Below, piece after piece: positions 44,314 through 52,638 of a stretch of 64,000 bases of DNA (position 1 is the stretch's first letter; every line of letters begins with the position of its first letter). The position numbers were made by a program, and so were the translations under genes. The notes under the pieces were generated by a model, which was given only the letters and a program-made list of their open reading frames with translations, did no database searches and had not been told where the DNA came from. The stretch is from Bosea sp. PAMC 26642 (GTDB lineage: Bacteria; Pseudomonadota; Alphaproteobacteria; Rhizobiales; Beijerinckiaceae), in contig NZ_CP014301.1 of the NCBI RefSeq assembly GCF_001562255.1, positions 5,053,501 to 5,117,500 of the forward strand. Reading direction: 5' to 3'.

Positions 44314-44541
44314 TCAAGCCGCGATCGCGCGATGATGTGCAGTAGAGGCAGCAAGGCGATCGGCTCGGTTCAGATCCTCCTGCGACCAGGCGGGGATGGG
44401 ATCCTCCAGCAACGCCAGCAGAACCTCGCGGTCGATCGGGCCGTTTGCCACGGCGCTGGCGATGGCCGCCCTTGTCTCACGCTCGGCTGCGAGCTGTGCC
44501 GCGAGCGCCCGGATGAGCCTGTCCCTCTGATCGTTGCGCAT
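44314..44541 (-). CDS. Small hypothetical protein upstream of LigD
   Basis: A 75-residue charged, helical protein starting [20 protein letters not shown] and containing [20 protein letters not shown]. The ATG at 44541 is preferred over upstream ATGs because GGGAG is at the right distance and because the EcfG-type promoter (44566-44590) covers the alternative ATG at 44583. It lies 35 bases upstream of ligD on the same strand, so it is probably the first gene of a two-gene operon. No family recognised. Confidence 0.6.
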   Translation of the reverse strand: MRNDQRDRLIRALAAQLAAERETRAAIASAVANGPIDREVLLALLEDPIPAWSQEDLNRADRLAASTAHHRAIAA

Positions 44542-44565
44542 GACCATCTCCCTGTTGAGAAGCCA

Positions 44566-44590
44566 AACAAGCTTTCGGCTCATGAGTTCC
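44566..44590 (-). promoter_or_regulatory. EcfG-type promoter upstream of the small ORF and LigD
   Basis: Minus strand GGAAC (44590-44586), 16-base spacer, TGTT (44569-44566): one mismatch to CGTT. It ends 25 bases before the 75-residue ORF. Confidence 0.6.
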
Positions 44591-44672
44591 GGTCCGCAAG
44601 GCCGGAGGGTGCGCGGGCTTGCGGCACGATGCGCGATTGCGAACAAAACCGGAAACTGGTCGAATCCGGATC

Positions 44673-46754
44673 ATGCTCGCCATCGATTCGCCGCCGCTCG
44701 CCACGCCCTATCTCGACACGCTCAACCCGGCGCAGCGCCGCGCCGTGACCCATGGCGTCGGCGGCGACCGTGCCGCGCCGCTGCTGGTGATCGCTGGCGC
44801 TGGCTCCGGCAAGACCAACACGCTTGCGCACCGCGTTGCGCATCTGATCGTGACGGGGGCCGACCCGCGCCGCATTCTGCTGATGACCTTCTCGCGCCGT
44901 GCCGCGGCCGAGATGACCCGCCGCGTCGAGCGCATCGCCCGCAAGGTCATGGGTGAGGGCGCGAGCGTGATGACCGACGCGCTGCGATGGGCCGGCACCT
45001 TTCACGGGCTCGGCGCGCGGCTGTTGCGCGACTATGCCGACCAGATCGGGCTCGATCCCGCCTTCACGATCCACGACCGCGAGGACGCGGCCGATCTGAT
45101 GAACCTCGTGCGGCACGAGCTCGGGTTCTCGAAGACCGAGACCCGCTTTCCAGCGAAGGGCACCTGCCTCGCGATCTATTCTCGCTGCGTCAACGCGGAG
45201 ATGCCGATCGAGGCCGTGCTGACCCGGTCGTTTCCCTGGTGCGTCGCCTGGGCCGCCGAGTTGCGCGAGTTGTTCGCGGCCTATGTAGTGGCCAAGCAGC
45301 GCCAGAACGTGCTCGATTACGACGATCTGCTGCTCTATTGGGCGCAGACAATGGCCAATCCCGATCTCGCCGCCGAAATCGGCGCGCGCTTCGACCATGT
45401 CATGGTGGACGAGTATCAGGACACCAACCGGTTGCAATCCTCGATTCTGTTAGCGCTGAAACCGGACGGACATGGCCTCACCGTGGTCGGCGACGATGCG
45501 CAGTCGATCTATTCCTTCCGCGCCGCGACGATCCGCAACATCCTTGATTTCCCCGCTGCCTTCTCGCCGCCCGCCGAGATCATCACGCTCGACCAGAATT
45601 ACCGCTCGACGCAGGCCATCCTCAACGCCGCCAACGGGGTCATCGACCTCGCCAGCGAGCGCTTCACCAAGAACCTCTGGACCGACCGCGCGACGGGCGC
45701 GCCGCCGCAACTCGTCAACGTCCGCGACGAGGCCGACCAGGCCCGCTTCATCGCCGGCCGCGTACTTGAAAACCGCGAGGCAGGATCAACCCTGAAGCAG
45801 CAGGCGGTGCTGTTTCGAGCCTCGCACCATAGCGGCCCGCTGGAGATCGAGCTGACCCGGCGCAACATCCCCTTCGTCAAGTTCGGTGGGCTGAAGTTCC
45901 TCGACGCCGCCCATATCAAGGATCTCCTGGCACTGCTGCGCTTCGTCGAGAACCCGCGCGACAAGGTTGCCGGCTTCAGGGTGATGCAGCTGCTGCCCGG
46001 TGTTGGTCCGACCTCGGCACAGCGCGTTCTGGACCATATCGCGGCGGCGACCGATCCGATGGAGGCGCTGGCCTCGGCCCCGCCGCCGCCACGCGCCGGC
46101 GACGATTGGGCGGGGTTCCTGGGCGCGATCGAGGAGTTGCGCTCAGGCCGCGCGGGCTGGCCGGCCGAGATCGAGCGGGCGCGGCTCTGGTACGAGCCAC
46201 ATCTGGAACGCATCCACGAGGACGCCTCGACGCGGCAGGCCGACCTCGTCCAGCTCGAACAGATCGCCGGCGGTTATCCTTCGCGCGAGCGCTTCCTGAC
46301 GGAACTGACGCTCGATCCACCCGATGCCACCAGCGACCAGGCCGGCGTGCCGCTGCTCGACGAGGACTACCTCATCCTCTCGACGATCCATTCGGCCAAG
46401 GGGCAGGAGTGGACATCGGTTTTCGTGATGAACGTCGTCGATGGCTGCATCCCGTCTGATCTCGGCGTCGGTACCAGCGACGAGATCGAGGAGGAGCGCA
46501 GGCTGCTCTATGTCGCGATGACGCGGGCCAAGGACGATCTGCATCTCGTCGTCCCGCAGCGCTTCTTCACGCATGGGCAGAGCGCGACCGGTGACCGCCA
46601 TGTCTATGCGGCGCGTACGCGCTTCATTCCCAATGCGCTGCTCGGCCGGTTCGAACGCACGGCCTGGCCGCTCGCTGCGTCGGACGCGGCGCGTGCAGCG
46701 AGCCAGGGCCCGCGCATCGATGTCCGCGCCCAGATGCGGGGCATGTGGCGCTGA
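44673..46754 (+). CDS. UvrD/Rep-type ATP-dependent helicase
   Basis: A 693-residue superfamily 1A helicase. It shows the Q motif (LNPAQRRAVTHG), Walker A (IAGAGSGKTNTLAHR), motif II MVDEYQDTNRLQ, motif III GDDAQSIYSFR, motif IV LDQNYRSTQAIL, motif V SAKGQEWTSVFVM and motif VI LLYVAMTRAKDDLHLV. These proteins unwind DNA 3'-5' in repair and replication restart. Divergent from the LigD operon, it fits the end-joining setting, but it is shorter than UvrD and may be a dedicated partner. Confidence 0.92.
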   Translation: MLAIDSPPLATPYLDTLNPAQRRAVTHGVGGDRAAPLLVIAGAGSGKTNTLAHRVAHLIVTGADPRRILLMTFSRRAAAEMTRRVERIARKVMGEGASVMTDALRWAGTFHGLGARLLRDYADQIGLDPAFTIHDREDAADLMNLVRHELGFSKTETRFPAKGTCLAIYSRCVNAEMPIEAVLTRSFPWCVAWAAELRELFAAYVVAKQRQNVLDYDDLLLYWAQTMANPDLAAEIGARFDHVMVDEYQDTNRLQSSILLALKPDGHGLTVVGDDAQSIYSFRAATIRNILDFPAAFSPPAEIITLDQNYRSTQAILNAANGVIDLASERFTKNLWTDRATGAPPQLVNVRDEADQARFIAGRVLENREAGSTLKQQAVLFRASHHSGPLEIELTRRNIPFVKFGGLKFLDAAHIKDLLALLRFVENPRDKVAGFRVMQLLPGVGPTSAQRVLDHIAAATDPMEALASAPPPPRAGDDWAGFLGAIEELRSGRAGWPAEIERARLWYEPHLERIHEDASTRQADLVQLEQIAGGYPSRERFLTELTLDPPDATSDQAGVPLLDEDYLILSTIHSAKGQEWTSVFVMNVVDGCIPSDLGVGTSDEIEEERRLLYVAMTRAKDDLHLVVPQRFFTHGQSATGDRHVYAARTRFIPNALLGRFERTAWPLAASDAARAASQGPRIDVRAQMRGMWR

Positions 46755-46770
46755 CGGGAGGCGCAGCCGC

Positions 46771-47334
46771 ATGGACGATGCCCCTCTGATCCTGACGCTG
46801 CGTTTCGACAAGGAGAGCTTCGCGCGGTTCGATGCGGAGCGAAGGATGCATTTCCCGCCTTCCCGCAACCTCATCCCGGCCCATCTGACCTTGTTCCACC
46901 ATCTGCCTGGTGACCGCCATGGCGAGATCACGGACGGGCTCGCGTCGGTGGTGGCCCGACAGGCGCCGTTCCATCTCATGGCATCGTCCCTGCGCTTCCT
47001 GGGCCAGGGCACGGCCTATGCGATCGACAGCCCGGAGCTGCAGCGCCTTCGGGCCGAGATCGCGGGCCGCTGGTCGGCGCATCTGACCCGATAGGACGCG
47101 CAAGGCTTCCGCCCGCATGTCACGATCCAGAACAAGACCGATGCGGCGACCGCCAAGGCCCTCTTCCAGAAGCTCTCGTCCTCGTTCGTGCCCTTCGAAG
47201 CCAAGGCGACGGGCTTGCTGCTCTGGCGATATCGTGGAGGACCCTGGGAGCCTGCCGGCGAGCATCGGTTCACCGGATCAGCCCTCAGTCCAGAAAGTGC
47301 ACCGCGTCGAACCGAGACAGAGCGTCGCTCCTGA
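46771..47334 (+). pseudogene. 2'-5' RNA ligase-like 2H phosphoesterase, interrupted by in-frame TAG
   Basis: Codons from ATG at 46771 give a 2H phosphoesterase: first HxT motif in AHLTLFHHLP, SLRFLGQGTAYAID, then SAHLTR and TAG at 47092-47094. The same frame continues without shift as DAQGFRPHVTIQNK (second HxT motif) and LLLWRYRGGPWEPAG, ending at TGA 47332. A single C-to-T change (CAG to TAG) would explain the break. As it stands the translated N-terminal part lacks half of the active site. It directly follows the helicase gene, so the pair may once have worked together on DNA or RNA ends. Confidence 0.85.
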
Positions 47335-47370
47335 CTTGTATCGGTCGGTCGCGATGGTGATCTCCAGCCC

Positions 47371-48123
47371 ATGCTCACCACGCGCGTCCGCGTCATCGAC
47401 CTTGAAACCGCAGGAAACGGACCTCACGACGTCTGCGAGATCGGATGGCAGGATGTCTCCCTGGGTTCGGACGGCCATTGGCACGTTGACCAGCAGCGCG
47501 GCGCATTCTTCGTGAACCCCGGCCGGCCGATCTCGCCCGACACGATGGCGATCCATCATATCCGTGACGAAGACGTCGCCGGCGCGCCGTTTTGGAAGGA
47601 TATCGCGCCCTCCGTCCTGCGTCCCGAAAGCGGGGTTGTGGCTCTGGCGGCCCATCGCGCAGCCTTCGAGCAACGCTATTGCACGGCCAGGCTGAGCGGC
47701 GGGACAGACTGGATCTGCACCTGGAAATGCGCGTTGCGGCTATGGCCGCATCTGCCGCGGTTCTCGAACCAGCTCCTACGCTATCAGCGCATGCCGGCAG
47801 GGCTCGTCCATGAGATCGGGCTTCCGGCGCATCGCGCCATGCCCGACGCGTATGTCACCGCGCACCATCTGCGCGACATGCTGAACCAAACCTCGCTTGA
47901 TCAACTTGTCACGTGGAGCCGCGAGCCGGGGCTGCTGCCGCGCGTGCCGTCCGGCCCCGATCGCGGCAAGAGCTGGGACCAACTCTCAATCGCTGCACTG
48001 CGCGAGCTGGCGTCAGATCGCGACCTCGACCTGCGCTTCAGCGCCGCGACGGAGTTGACCCAACGCGGTGACATGTCAGATGCCCCGCCGACGACCGTGC
48101 CGGTGCAGCCGCAGCTGCTGTGA
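47371..48123 (+). CDS. DnaQ-like 3'-5' exonuclease
   Basis: A 250-residue protein with the DEDD exonuclease fold: Exo I VIDLETAGNG (DxE), Exo II around ALAAHRAAFEQRY (Glu where Asp is more usual), and Exo III HRAMPDAYVTAHHL (HxxxxD). The C-terminus is longer than in the plain proofreading subunit and has no known domain. It lies downstream of the helicase and the broken 2H phosphoesterase, extending the repair cluster. The ribosome site is weak. Its substrate (DNA or RNA) cannot be told. Confidence 0.8.
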   Translation: MLTTRVRVIDLETAGNGPHDVCEIGWQDVSLGSDGHWHVDQQRGAFFVNPGRPISPDTMAIHHIRDEDVAGAPFWKDIAPSVLRPESGVVALAAHRAAFEQRYCTARLSGGTDWICTWKCALRLWPHLPRFSNQLLRYQRMPAGLVHEIGLPAHRAMPDAYVTAHHLRDMLNQTSLDQLVTWSREPGLLPRVPSGPDRGKSWDQLSIAALRELASDRDLDLRFSAATELTQRGDMSDAPPTTVPVQPQLL

Positions 48124-48156
48124 TGTCGGCTATGCGCGCACTGGCACCCGCGTGCT

Positions 48157-48181
48157 GGAACACGTGTGATCGGATCTGGTT
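48157..48181 (+). promoter_or_regulatory. EcfG-type promoter of the 48212 ORF
   Basis: GGAAC (48157-48161), 16-base spacer, GGTT (48178-48181), one mismatch to CGTT, 30 bases upstream of the ATG. Confidence 0.55.
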
Positions 48182-48211
48182 CATCATGCACATTCCCAAT
48201 TATGAGTTGGC

Positions 48212-48853
48212 ATGATGCCTTCCAAGCAGGTTGCCGAAATTTCGCCTGCGCTGGTTGCCGAATGGCCACTGCCGTCGGCGGCGACGCTCGGTTCGTCAGT
48301 GCGGCTGAAAGGGATCGAGCGGGAGGTCCGACGCCACCTGCCCTGGACAACACGAAAGTGCGTCGTCGCCATCGCTGGCGGGATCGTGCTGCGGATGTCC
48401 GAGGCAGAGCAGGCTGCGTTCGACGACGCCTCGGTGACAATCGCCAAAGCGCTGGTCGGGATTGAAGCTCTGCCGGTCCTCCCGAGCGAGGCGGAGGACA
48501 TCCTCTCCATGTCTTCGCGTGAGCGTCACAAGTGGTTGAAGGATGGGCGGTTGAAAAGCGCCGGAACGCGCACCGTGAAACTGCGTGGTCGCGCCAAGGC
48601 CGTGACGTTTCACGTCTGCGAGCCGCAGCACATCGCCGACGTCCTCGATGGCGACCTCCTGGTCGTCTGGCGTGAGGAGGATGCGCGTACCGCCGCGGAG
48701 AACCGACGGCGCGCGGCGGGTAAGGCGGCACTGGCGCGCGCGGCCAAGGATCGGGACAGCAAGGCGGGCGATATCAAAGATCATAGAGACGACGGCGTGC
48801 AAGCGCCGTTGGAGGGCTGGGATGCGTTTGTAGCCGACGGTCTCCTCCGTTGA
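48212..48853 (+). CDS. Hypothetical protein
   Basis: A 213-residue protein that I do not recognise. It starts MMPSKQVAEISPALVAEWPL, has a central stretch ILSMSSRERHKWLKDGRLKS (charged, helix-forming), RTVKLRGRAKAVTFHV, an alanine/arginine-rich helix (ENRRRAAGKAALARAAKD) and the terminal PLEGWDAFVADGLLR. The tail is shared with a relic at 37367-37480. An EcfG-like promoter stands 30 bases upstream. No membrane or signal segment; probably cytoplasmic. Confidence 0.65.
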   Translation: MMPSKQVAEISPALVAEWPLPSAATLGSSVRLKGIEREVRRHLPWTTRKCVVAIAGGIVLRMSEAEQAAFDDASVTIAKALVGIEALPVLPSEAEDILSMSSRERHKWLKDGRLKSAGTRTVKLRGRAKAVTFHVCEPQHIADVLDGDLLVVWREEDARTAAENRRRAAGKAALARAAKDRDSKAGDIKDHRDDGVQAPLEGWDAFVADGLLR

Positions 48854-48995
48854 AGCCGACCATGACGACAGCTTGCGCGAGGGCGGTACCTCGGCGCAGG
48901 GAGATAGGACAGGCGTTGCTTCCATAAGATGAGCGGTTGCAGCCGAAACTTCGTGGGTATCTGGGATCGAATGGGCTGAACGGCGGTTGACTGAC

Positions 48996-50297
48996 ATGCA
49001 ACCGCTAACCGACCTCGGTCCCGACCCCTACATCCTCGTGCTCACGGGGGCCGGACTTCTCATCTCGCTCGTGGCCTGGCTGCCCTTGGCGCTGCAGCGC
49101 CTGCCCCTATCCTTGCCGATCGTGTGCATAGCCTTGGGAGCAGCGATCTTCTCGCTGCCTTGGGTGGCGCTCGATCCCTTGCCGATGCATTTTCCCGAGA
49201 TCACCGAACGCTTCTCGGAGTTCGTCGTCATCATCGCCTTGATGGGCGCTGGCCTGAAGCTCGACAGGCTGTTCAGCTTCCGAAAATGGGCGATCACTTG
49301 GCGGCTGATCGCGATCACGATGCACTTAAGCATCGCGGCGATCACTCTGCTGGCCGGTTGGTGGCTAGGCGTGCCATGGGCCATGGCGCTCCTCCTTGCA
49401 GCAGCGCTGGCGCCCACCGATCCCGTGCTGGCAGCCGACGTCCAGGTCGGCCCGCCGCAATCGGGTCAAGAGGACGATGTGCGCTTCGGGCTGACCTCGG
49501 AGGCCGGACTGAATGACGGCTTCGCCTTCCCATTCGTCCACCTCGCAATCGCTCTCGCAGCCGCGTCAGCCACGGGCGAGCCGTGGCTGACAGAGTGGCT
49601 GACCTATAACGTGCTTTGGGAAATCGGTGCCGGCATAGCGGCCGGTTACGCCATCGGCCGCGCCTTTGGCTGGCTGACCTTCAACGCGCCGGCCAAGACC
49701 AAGCTGGCCAAGACCGGCGATGGCCTCATCGCGCTCTCGGCGACTTTCGTCTCCTATGGCCTGACCGAACTGATCCATTGCTACGGCTTCCTAGCGGTGT
49801 TCGTCACGGCGCTGACCTTCCGCAACGCCCATCGCGATCACGACTTCCAGCTCGAGATGCACGAGCTGACCGAACAGATCGAGCGCATCGCGATGATGGT
49901 TCTGCTGCTGGCATTCGGCGGCGCACTCGTCAGCGGGCTGCTGGCGCCCCTTTCGGGAATCGACGTCGCGCTGGCGTTGGTCATCCTTCTCGTCATACGC
50001 CCGGTCACAGGGCTGATCGGACTGATCGGTCACGATGCGAACGGGACCGAGAGGATGACGCTTGCGTTCTTCGGCATACGCGGGGTCGGATCGATCTATT
50101 ATCTCGCCTATGGCCTGAACCACATGGGCGGTGTCGAGGGCGCCGATAGGCTCTGGGCGATCGTGGGCCTGATCATTCTGATTTCGATCCTGATGCACGG
50201 CATAACGGTCACGCCGGTCATGCGCCTGCTCGACCGTCGCCGGGCGCGGGATCCGGATGGGAATGGGGAACGTACTGAATCCATCGACGCGTACTGA
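48996..50297 (+). CDS. Na+/H+ antiporter, CPA1 (NhaP-type)
   Basis: A membrane protein of about 433 residues with 11-13 helices. Conserved motifs: ALMGAGLKLDRLFSFRKW, LAPTDPVLAADVQVG (ion-binding TDP), GLTSEAGLNDGFAFPFVH (the ND pair of CPA1 exchangers) and FFGIRGVGSIYYLAYGL. It exchanges Na+ or K+ for H+ across the inner membrane. The ATG at 48996 is preferred over the TTG at 48987. Placed in the stress island; it may help with pH or salt stress. Confidence 0.88.
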   Translation: MQPLTDLGPDPYILVLTGAGLLISLVAWLPLALQRLPLSLPIVCIALGAAIFSLPWVALDPLPMHFPEITERFSEFVVIIALMGAGLKLDRLFSFRKWAITWRLIAITMHLSIAAITLLAGWWLGVPWAMALLLAAALAPTDPVLAADVQVGPPQSGQEDDVRFGLTSEAGLNDGFAFPFVHLAIALAAASATGEPWLTEWLTYNVLWEIGAGIAAGYAIGRAFGWLTFNAPAKTKLAKTGDGLIALSATFVSYGLTELIHCYGFLAVFVTALTFRNAHRDHDFQLEMHELTEQIERIAMMVLLLAFGGALVSGLLAPLSGIDVALALVILLVIRPVTGLIGLIGHDANGTERMTLAFFGIRGVGSIYYLAYGLNHMGGVEGADRLWAIVGLIILISILMHGITVTPVMRLLDRRRARDPDGNGERTESIDAY

Positions 50298-50412
50298 TGC
50301 CGGTTCAGTGACGCACAGGACGCAGTCGACCGCAACGCAACCAACTCCAGCCGGTAGCGTTACAGATCGAGGCGATAGCCACATATGCGGGTTGCGAGTG
50401 GGGACCAAGACC

Positions 50413-50895
50413 GTGGCCGAACAACTCGAGCTCGATGAGCACCGCGCCTTTCAAGAGAAGTACTGGACCGTCCAGCGCTGGGCCTGGGTCGGATACGGCC
50501 TCATCATCGTCGCTGCGCTGCTGGGGTTTTCAGGAGAAGGAGGGATGTTCGCTCGCGCTCAAATCCAAGCGGCCGGCAATGAGATCGATTACCCCCGGTT
50601 CGCCCGCTGGCAGACTGAGGACACCATCTCGATCGCGTTTGCCTCAACAGGCGAAGCTGACCGCAGAATTCTTCTATCCCCCGACTTCGGCAGAAGCATC
50701 GCGATCGAAGGGGCCCAGCCTCGGCCATCGAAATCATCGGCCACGGCGGCGGGCGAAGAGCTGATCGTCCACGTTCGACCAGGCGATCGCGCCATGGCCA
50801 AGATCAGGATCAAGCCAGACGCCCCCGGTATCGTACGCGGTACCGTTTCAATCGACGGCGCGCCCGCGGCCGTGACCCTGATCATTCTTCCCTAG
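50413..50895 (+). CDS. Single-pass membrane protein paired with DUF421 protein
   Basis: A protein of about 160 residues. A charged N-terminus (AEQLELDEHRAFQEKYW) is followed by one membrane helix (WVGYGLIIVAALLGFSG) and a C-terminal beta-rich periplasmic part. GTG at 50413 is proposed; the upstream part of the frame looks non-coding. It ends eight bases before the DUF421 gene, and the two probably form a functional pair. No family recognised. Confidence 0.6.
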   Translation: MAEQLELDEHRAFQEKYWTVQRWAWVGYGLIIVAALLGFSGEGGMFARAQIQAAGNEIDYPRFARWQTEDTISIAFASTGEADRRILLSPDFGRSIAIEGAQPRPSKSSATAAGEELIVHVRPGDRAMAKIRIKPDAPGIVRGTVSIDGAPAAVTLIILP

Positions 50896-50903
50896 GATCC
50901 ATC

Positions 50904-51347
50904 ATGGAAACCGTTCTTCGCGGCTTTGCAATCTACGTCGTCTTGCTTGTCATCGTTCGGCTGTCGGGGCGCAGGACGCTGGCGCAGATGACGCCCTTCG
51001 ACCTCGTTCTCCTGCTGATCATCGCTGAGACCACGCAGCAGGCGCTGCTCGGGGACGATTTTTCCATCACCAATGCATTCGTTCTGATCATCACGCTGTT
51101 TGGGATCGACATCGCGCTGTCCTATCTCAAGAGGGGGCATAGTGGGTTGAGCCTGGTGATCGACGGCGCGCCGACCATCCTCTTGAGCCATGGCCAGGCC
51201 GATGAGCGCGCGTTGAGGCGTGCCCGAGTCAGCATCGATGACGTTCTCAAGGCTGCCCGCATCCAACAAGGTCTGGAACGACAGGATCAGATCAAATTCG
51301 CCGTCCTCGAGGCGAGCGGCGAGATCAGCATCGTACCGAAGGACTAG
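50904..51347 (+). CDS. DUF421 (YetF-like) membrane protein
   Basis: A 147-residue protein with three N-terminal helices (VLRGFAIYVVLLVIVRLSG and the two following), the DUF421 pattern RRTLAQMTPFDLVLLLIIAE, and a soluble C-terminal domain with IDGAPTILLSHGQADERALR and FAVLEASGEISIVPK. The family is common in bacteria as a membrane protein of unknown role, sometimes tied to spore germination or stress. Co-transcribed with the preceding membrane protein. Confidence 0.88.
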   Translation: METVLRGFAIYVVLLVIVRLSGRRTLAQMTPFDLVLLLIIAETTQQALLGDDFSITNAFVLIITLFGIDIALSYLKRGHSGLSLVIDGAPTILLSHGQADERALRRARVSIDDVLKAARIQQGLERQDQIKFAVLEASGEISIVPKD

Positions 51348-51416
51348 ACCCGGCATCTAGCCTCAGAGCGGCAGTGTGGTGATCAGCACCACCCTGCACC
51401 GCTTCAGGGCCGCCCC

Positions 51417-51725
51417 TCATCCGCGGCCGACGTCGTGAGCGCCAAATTCCGCGAACGCGTCGCGAATTGTGCTCGCTGTCGCGTCATCTTGGATATCGAC
51501 CGAGACCTCGATCGGCCCGGTCAGCTTGGCGTCGGACCGCTCACCCGTGCCCGGCGAGGCAGCATCGCTGTCAGCCCCGGCCGTCTGCTCGCCCGCACTG
51601 TTGGCATCTCCTGCAGGCGCGATGAGGATAAAGCTGCGATCGACGCCGTGTTCCTGAACCAGACGCTCCACCGCCATCTCCGCGTCACGTCTTGTCTCGA
51701 ACAGCCCAGTCAAATTCGCAGCCAT
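51417..51725 (-). CDS. General-stress-type protein with YflT-like start
   Basis: A 102-residue acidic soluble protein: MAANLTGLFETRRDAEMAVE, RLVQEHGVDRSFILIAP, then a variable acidic linker and PIEVSVDIQDDATASTIRDA. The N-terminal half resembles the YflT/general-stress 17M type domain, in which a strand and helix recognise ligands. The open frame runs upstream, but ATG at 51725 has GAGGGA before it. An EcfG-like promoter lies 35 bases upstream, in keeping with a stress role. Confidence 0.75.
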   Translation of the reverse strand: MAANLTGLFETRRDAEMAVERLVQEHGVDRSFILIAPAGDANSAGEQTAGADSDAASPGTGERSDAKLTGPIEVSVDIQDDATASTIRDAFAEFGAHDVGRG

Positions 51726-51760
51726 GACAGGTATCCCTCGCGCTTGTGGCAAAGAACCTG

Positions 51761-51785
51761 AACGAGCGGCAGGCGGGATGGTTCG
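51761..51785 (-). promoter_or_regulatory. EcfG-like promoter of the general-stress gene
   Basis: Minus strand CGAAC (51785-51781), 16-base spacer, CGTT (51764-51761). The -10 is perfect; the -35 has one mismatch to GGAAC. Confidence 0.5.
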
Positions 51786-51829
51786 ATCAGTCATCGGACC
51801 AAAAGCATGGCGTCGAAGGACTGCGTCCA

Positions 51830-52216
51830 TCAGGGACGGTTGCCGGCATGCTGGCGGGCTTCGGCGACGGGCGTCTGCCAATGCTCGCGGCGATGCACCC
51901 ATAGCTCATGATCCGGCGTCAGCCCCGTCGGGACTTGATCGAGGCTGCCGATGCGGACTTCGATTTCGGTGCTGTCGTCGGTTGCGAACAAGGCGCTTCC
52001 GCAGATGCCACAGAAATGGCGTCGGTCAGTCGACCCCGTCCAGCTCCGGGTCTCGCCGCTTACTGTCACGGCGGCTTGGTCCCAAACCGCATAGGCCATG
52101 AAGGCCGACCCTGTCTCCTTGCGGCAGGTCAGGCAATGGCACAGCCCGGTGCGGATCGGCTCGCCCGCCAGTTGAATCCGGACCGCGCCGCAGTTGCAGC
52201 CACCCTCAAGTTGCAT
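51830..52216 (-). CDS. GFA-family (glutathione-dependent formaldehyde-activating-like) protein
   Basis: A 128-residue zinc protein of the GFA family. The motif set is GGCNCGAVRIQL, LCHCLTCRKETGSAF and HFCGICGSALF, giving the two structural zinc sites. True formaldehyde-activating enzymes are longer; most family members of this size have unknown substrates. The ATG at 52216 has AAGGGA upstream. Same strand as, and 50 bases downstream of, the DksA-type gene. Confidence 0.85.
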   Translation of the reverse strand: MQLEGGCNCGAVRIQLAGEPIRTGLCHCLTCRKETGSAFMAYAVWDQAAVTVSGETRSWTGSTDRRHFCGICGSALFATDDSTEIEVRIGSLDQVPTGLTPDHELWVHRREHWQTPVAEARQHAGNRP

Positions 52217-52266
52217 CCGCTCGAATCCCTTCTTGAGTTGATGTCGCGCGGCAACGCGTGCACGCC

Positions 52267-52530
52267 TCACCTTAGCTGGCTGTCCTTGCTACCGCGGCGG
52301 TTGTACGCACTCACAGAGGCGGGCGCGTCACGCGTGGATTGGCAGTCGACGCAGGTGCGGACACTTGGCATCGCTTGCCTGCGCGCCTCGGGAATCTCCT
52401 CGCCGCAGCTCTGACAGTTGACCTCGCCCGGCCCCGAGGGAAGGCGCGACCGTGCAATGCGCACCGCGTCGCCGATGCTGTCGTCGATTTGGTCTTGAAC
52501 GGCTCCGTCTGGAGCCCAACCGCTCGCCAT
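52267..52530 (-). CDS. DksA/TraR-type zinc-finger protein
   Basis: An 87-residue protein with an N-terminal helix and the C4 zinc finger CQSCGEEIPEAR...CVDC, as in TraR and short DksA homologs. These bind in the RNA polymerase secondary channel and modulate transcription in the stringent response. The length is nearer to TraR than to DksA (no long coiled coil). A bidirectional EcfG promoter starts it together with the divergent SDR, suggesting co-induction in stress. Confidence 0.85.
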   Translation of the reverse strand: MASGWAPDGAVQDQIDDSIGDAVRIARSRLPSGPGEVNCQSCGEEIPEARRQAMPSVRTCVDCQSTRDAPASVSAYNRRGSKDSQLR

Positions 52531-52578
52531 GATCTCGTCCCTTCCGTCTCTCGATCACTCATCTGTCATCACGGGTCA

Positions 52579-52606
52579 GGAACGGCGAGGTGCGCCCATG
52601 CGTTCC
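52579..52606. promoter_or_regulatory. Palindromic bidirectional EcfG promoter (DksA-type gene and SDR)
   Basis: Plus strand: GGAAC (52579-52583), 17-base spacer, CGTT (52601-52604). Minus strand: GGAAC (52606-52602), 17-base spacer, CGTT (52584-52581). Both are perfect matches to the EcfG consensus, and each -10 overlaps the opposite -35. The site sits between divergent genes. Confidence 0.8.
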
Positions 52607-52638
52607 AACGCCATCCCCAAAATGCATAGGATTCGGCA

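Noticed and set aside
50258..50300. GGAAC-N18-CGTA near the end of the antiporter gene as an EcfG promoter
   Set aside because: Spacer too long and -10 imperfect.
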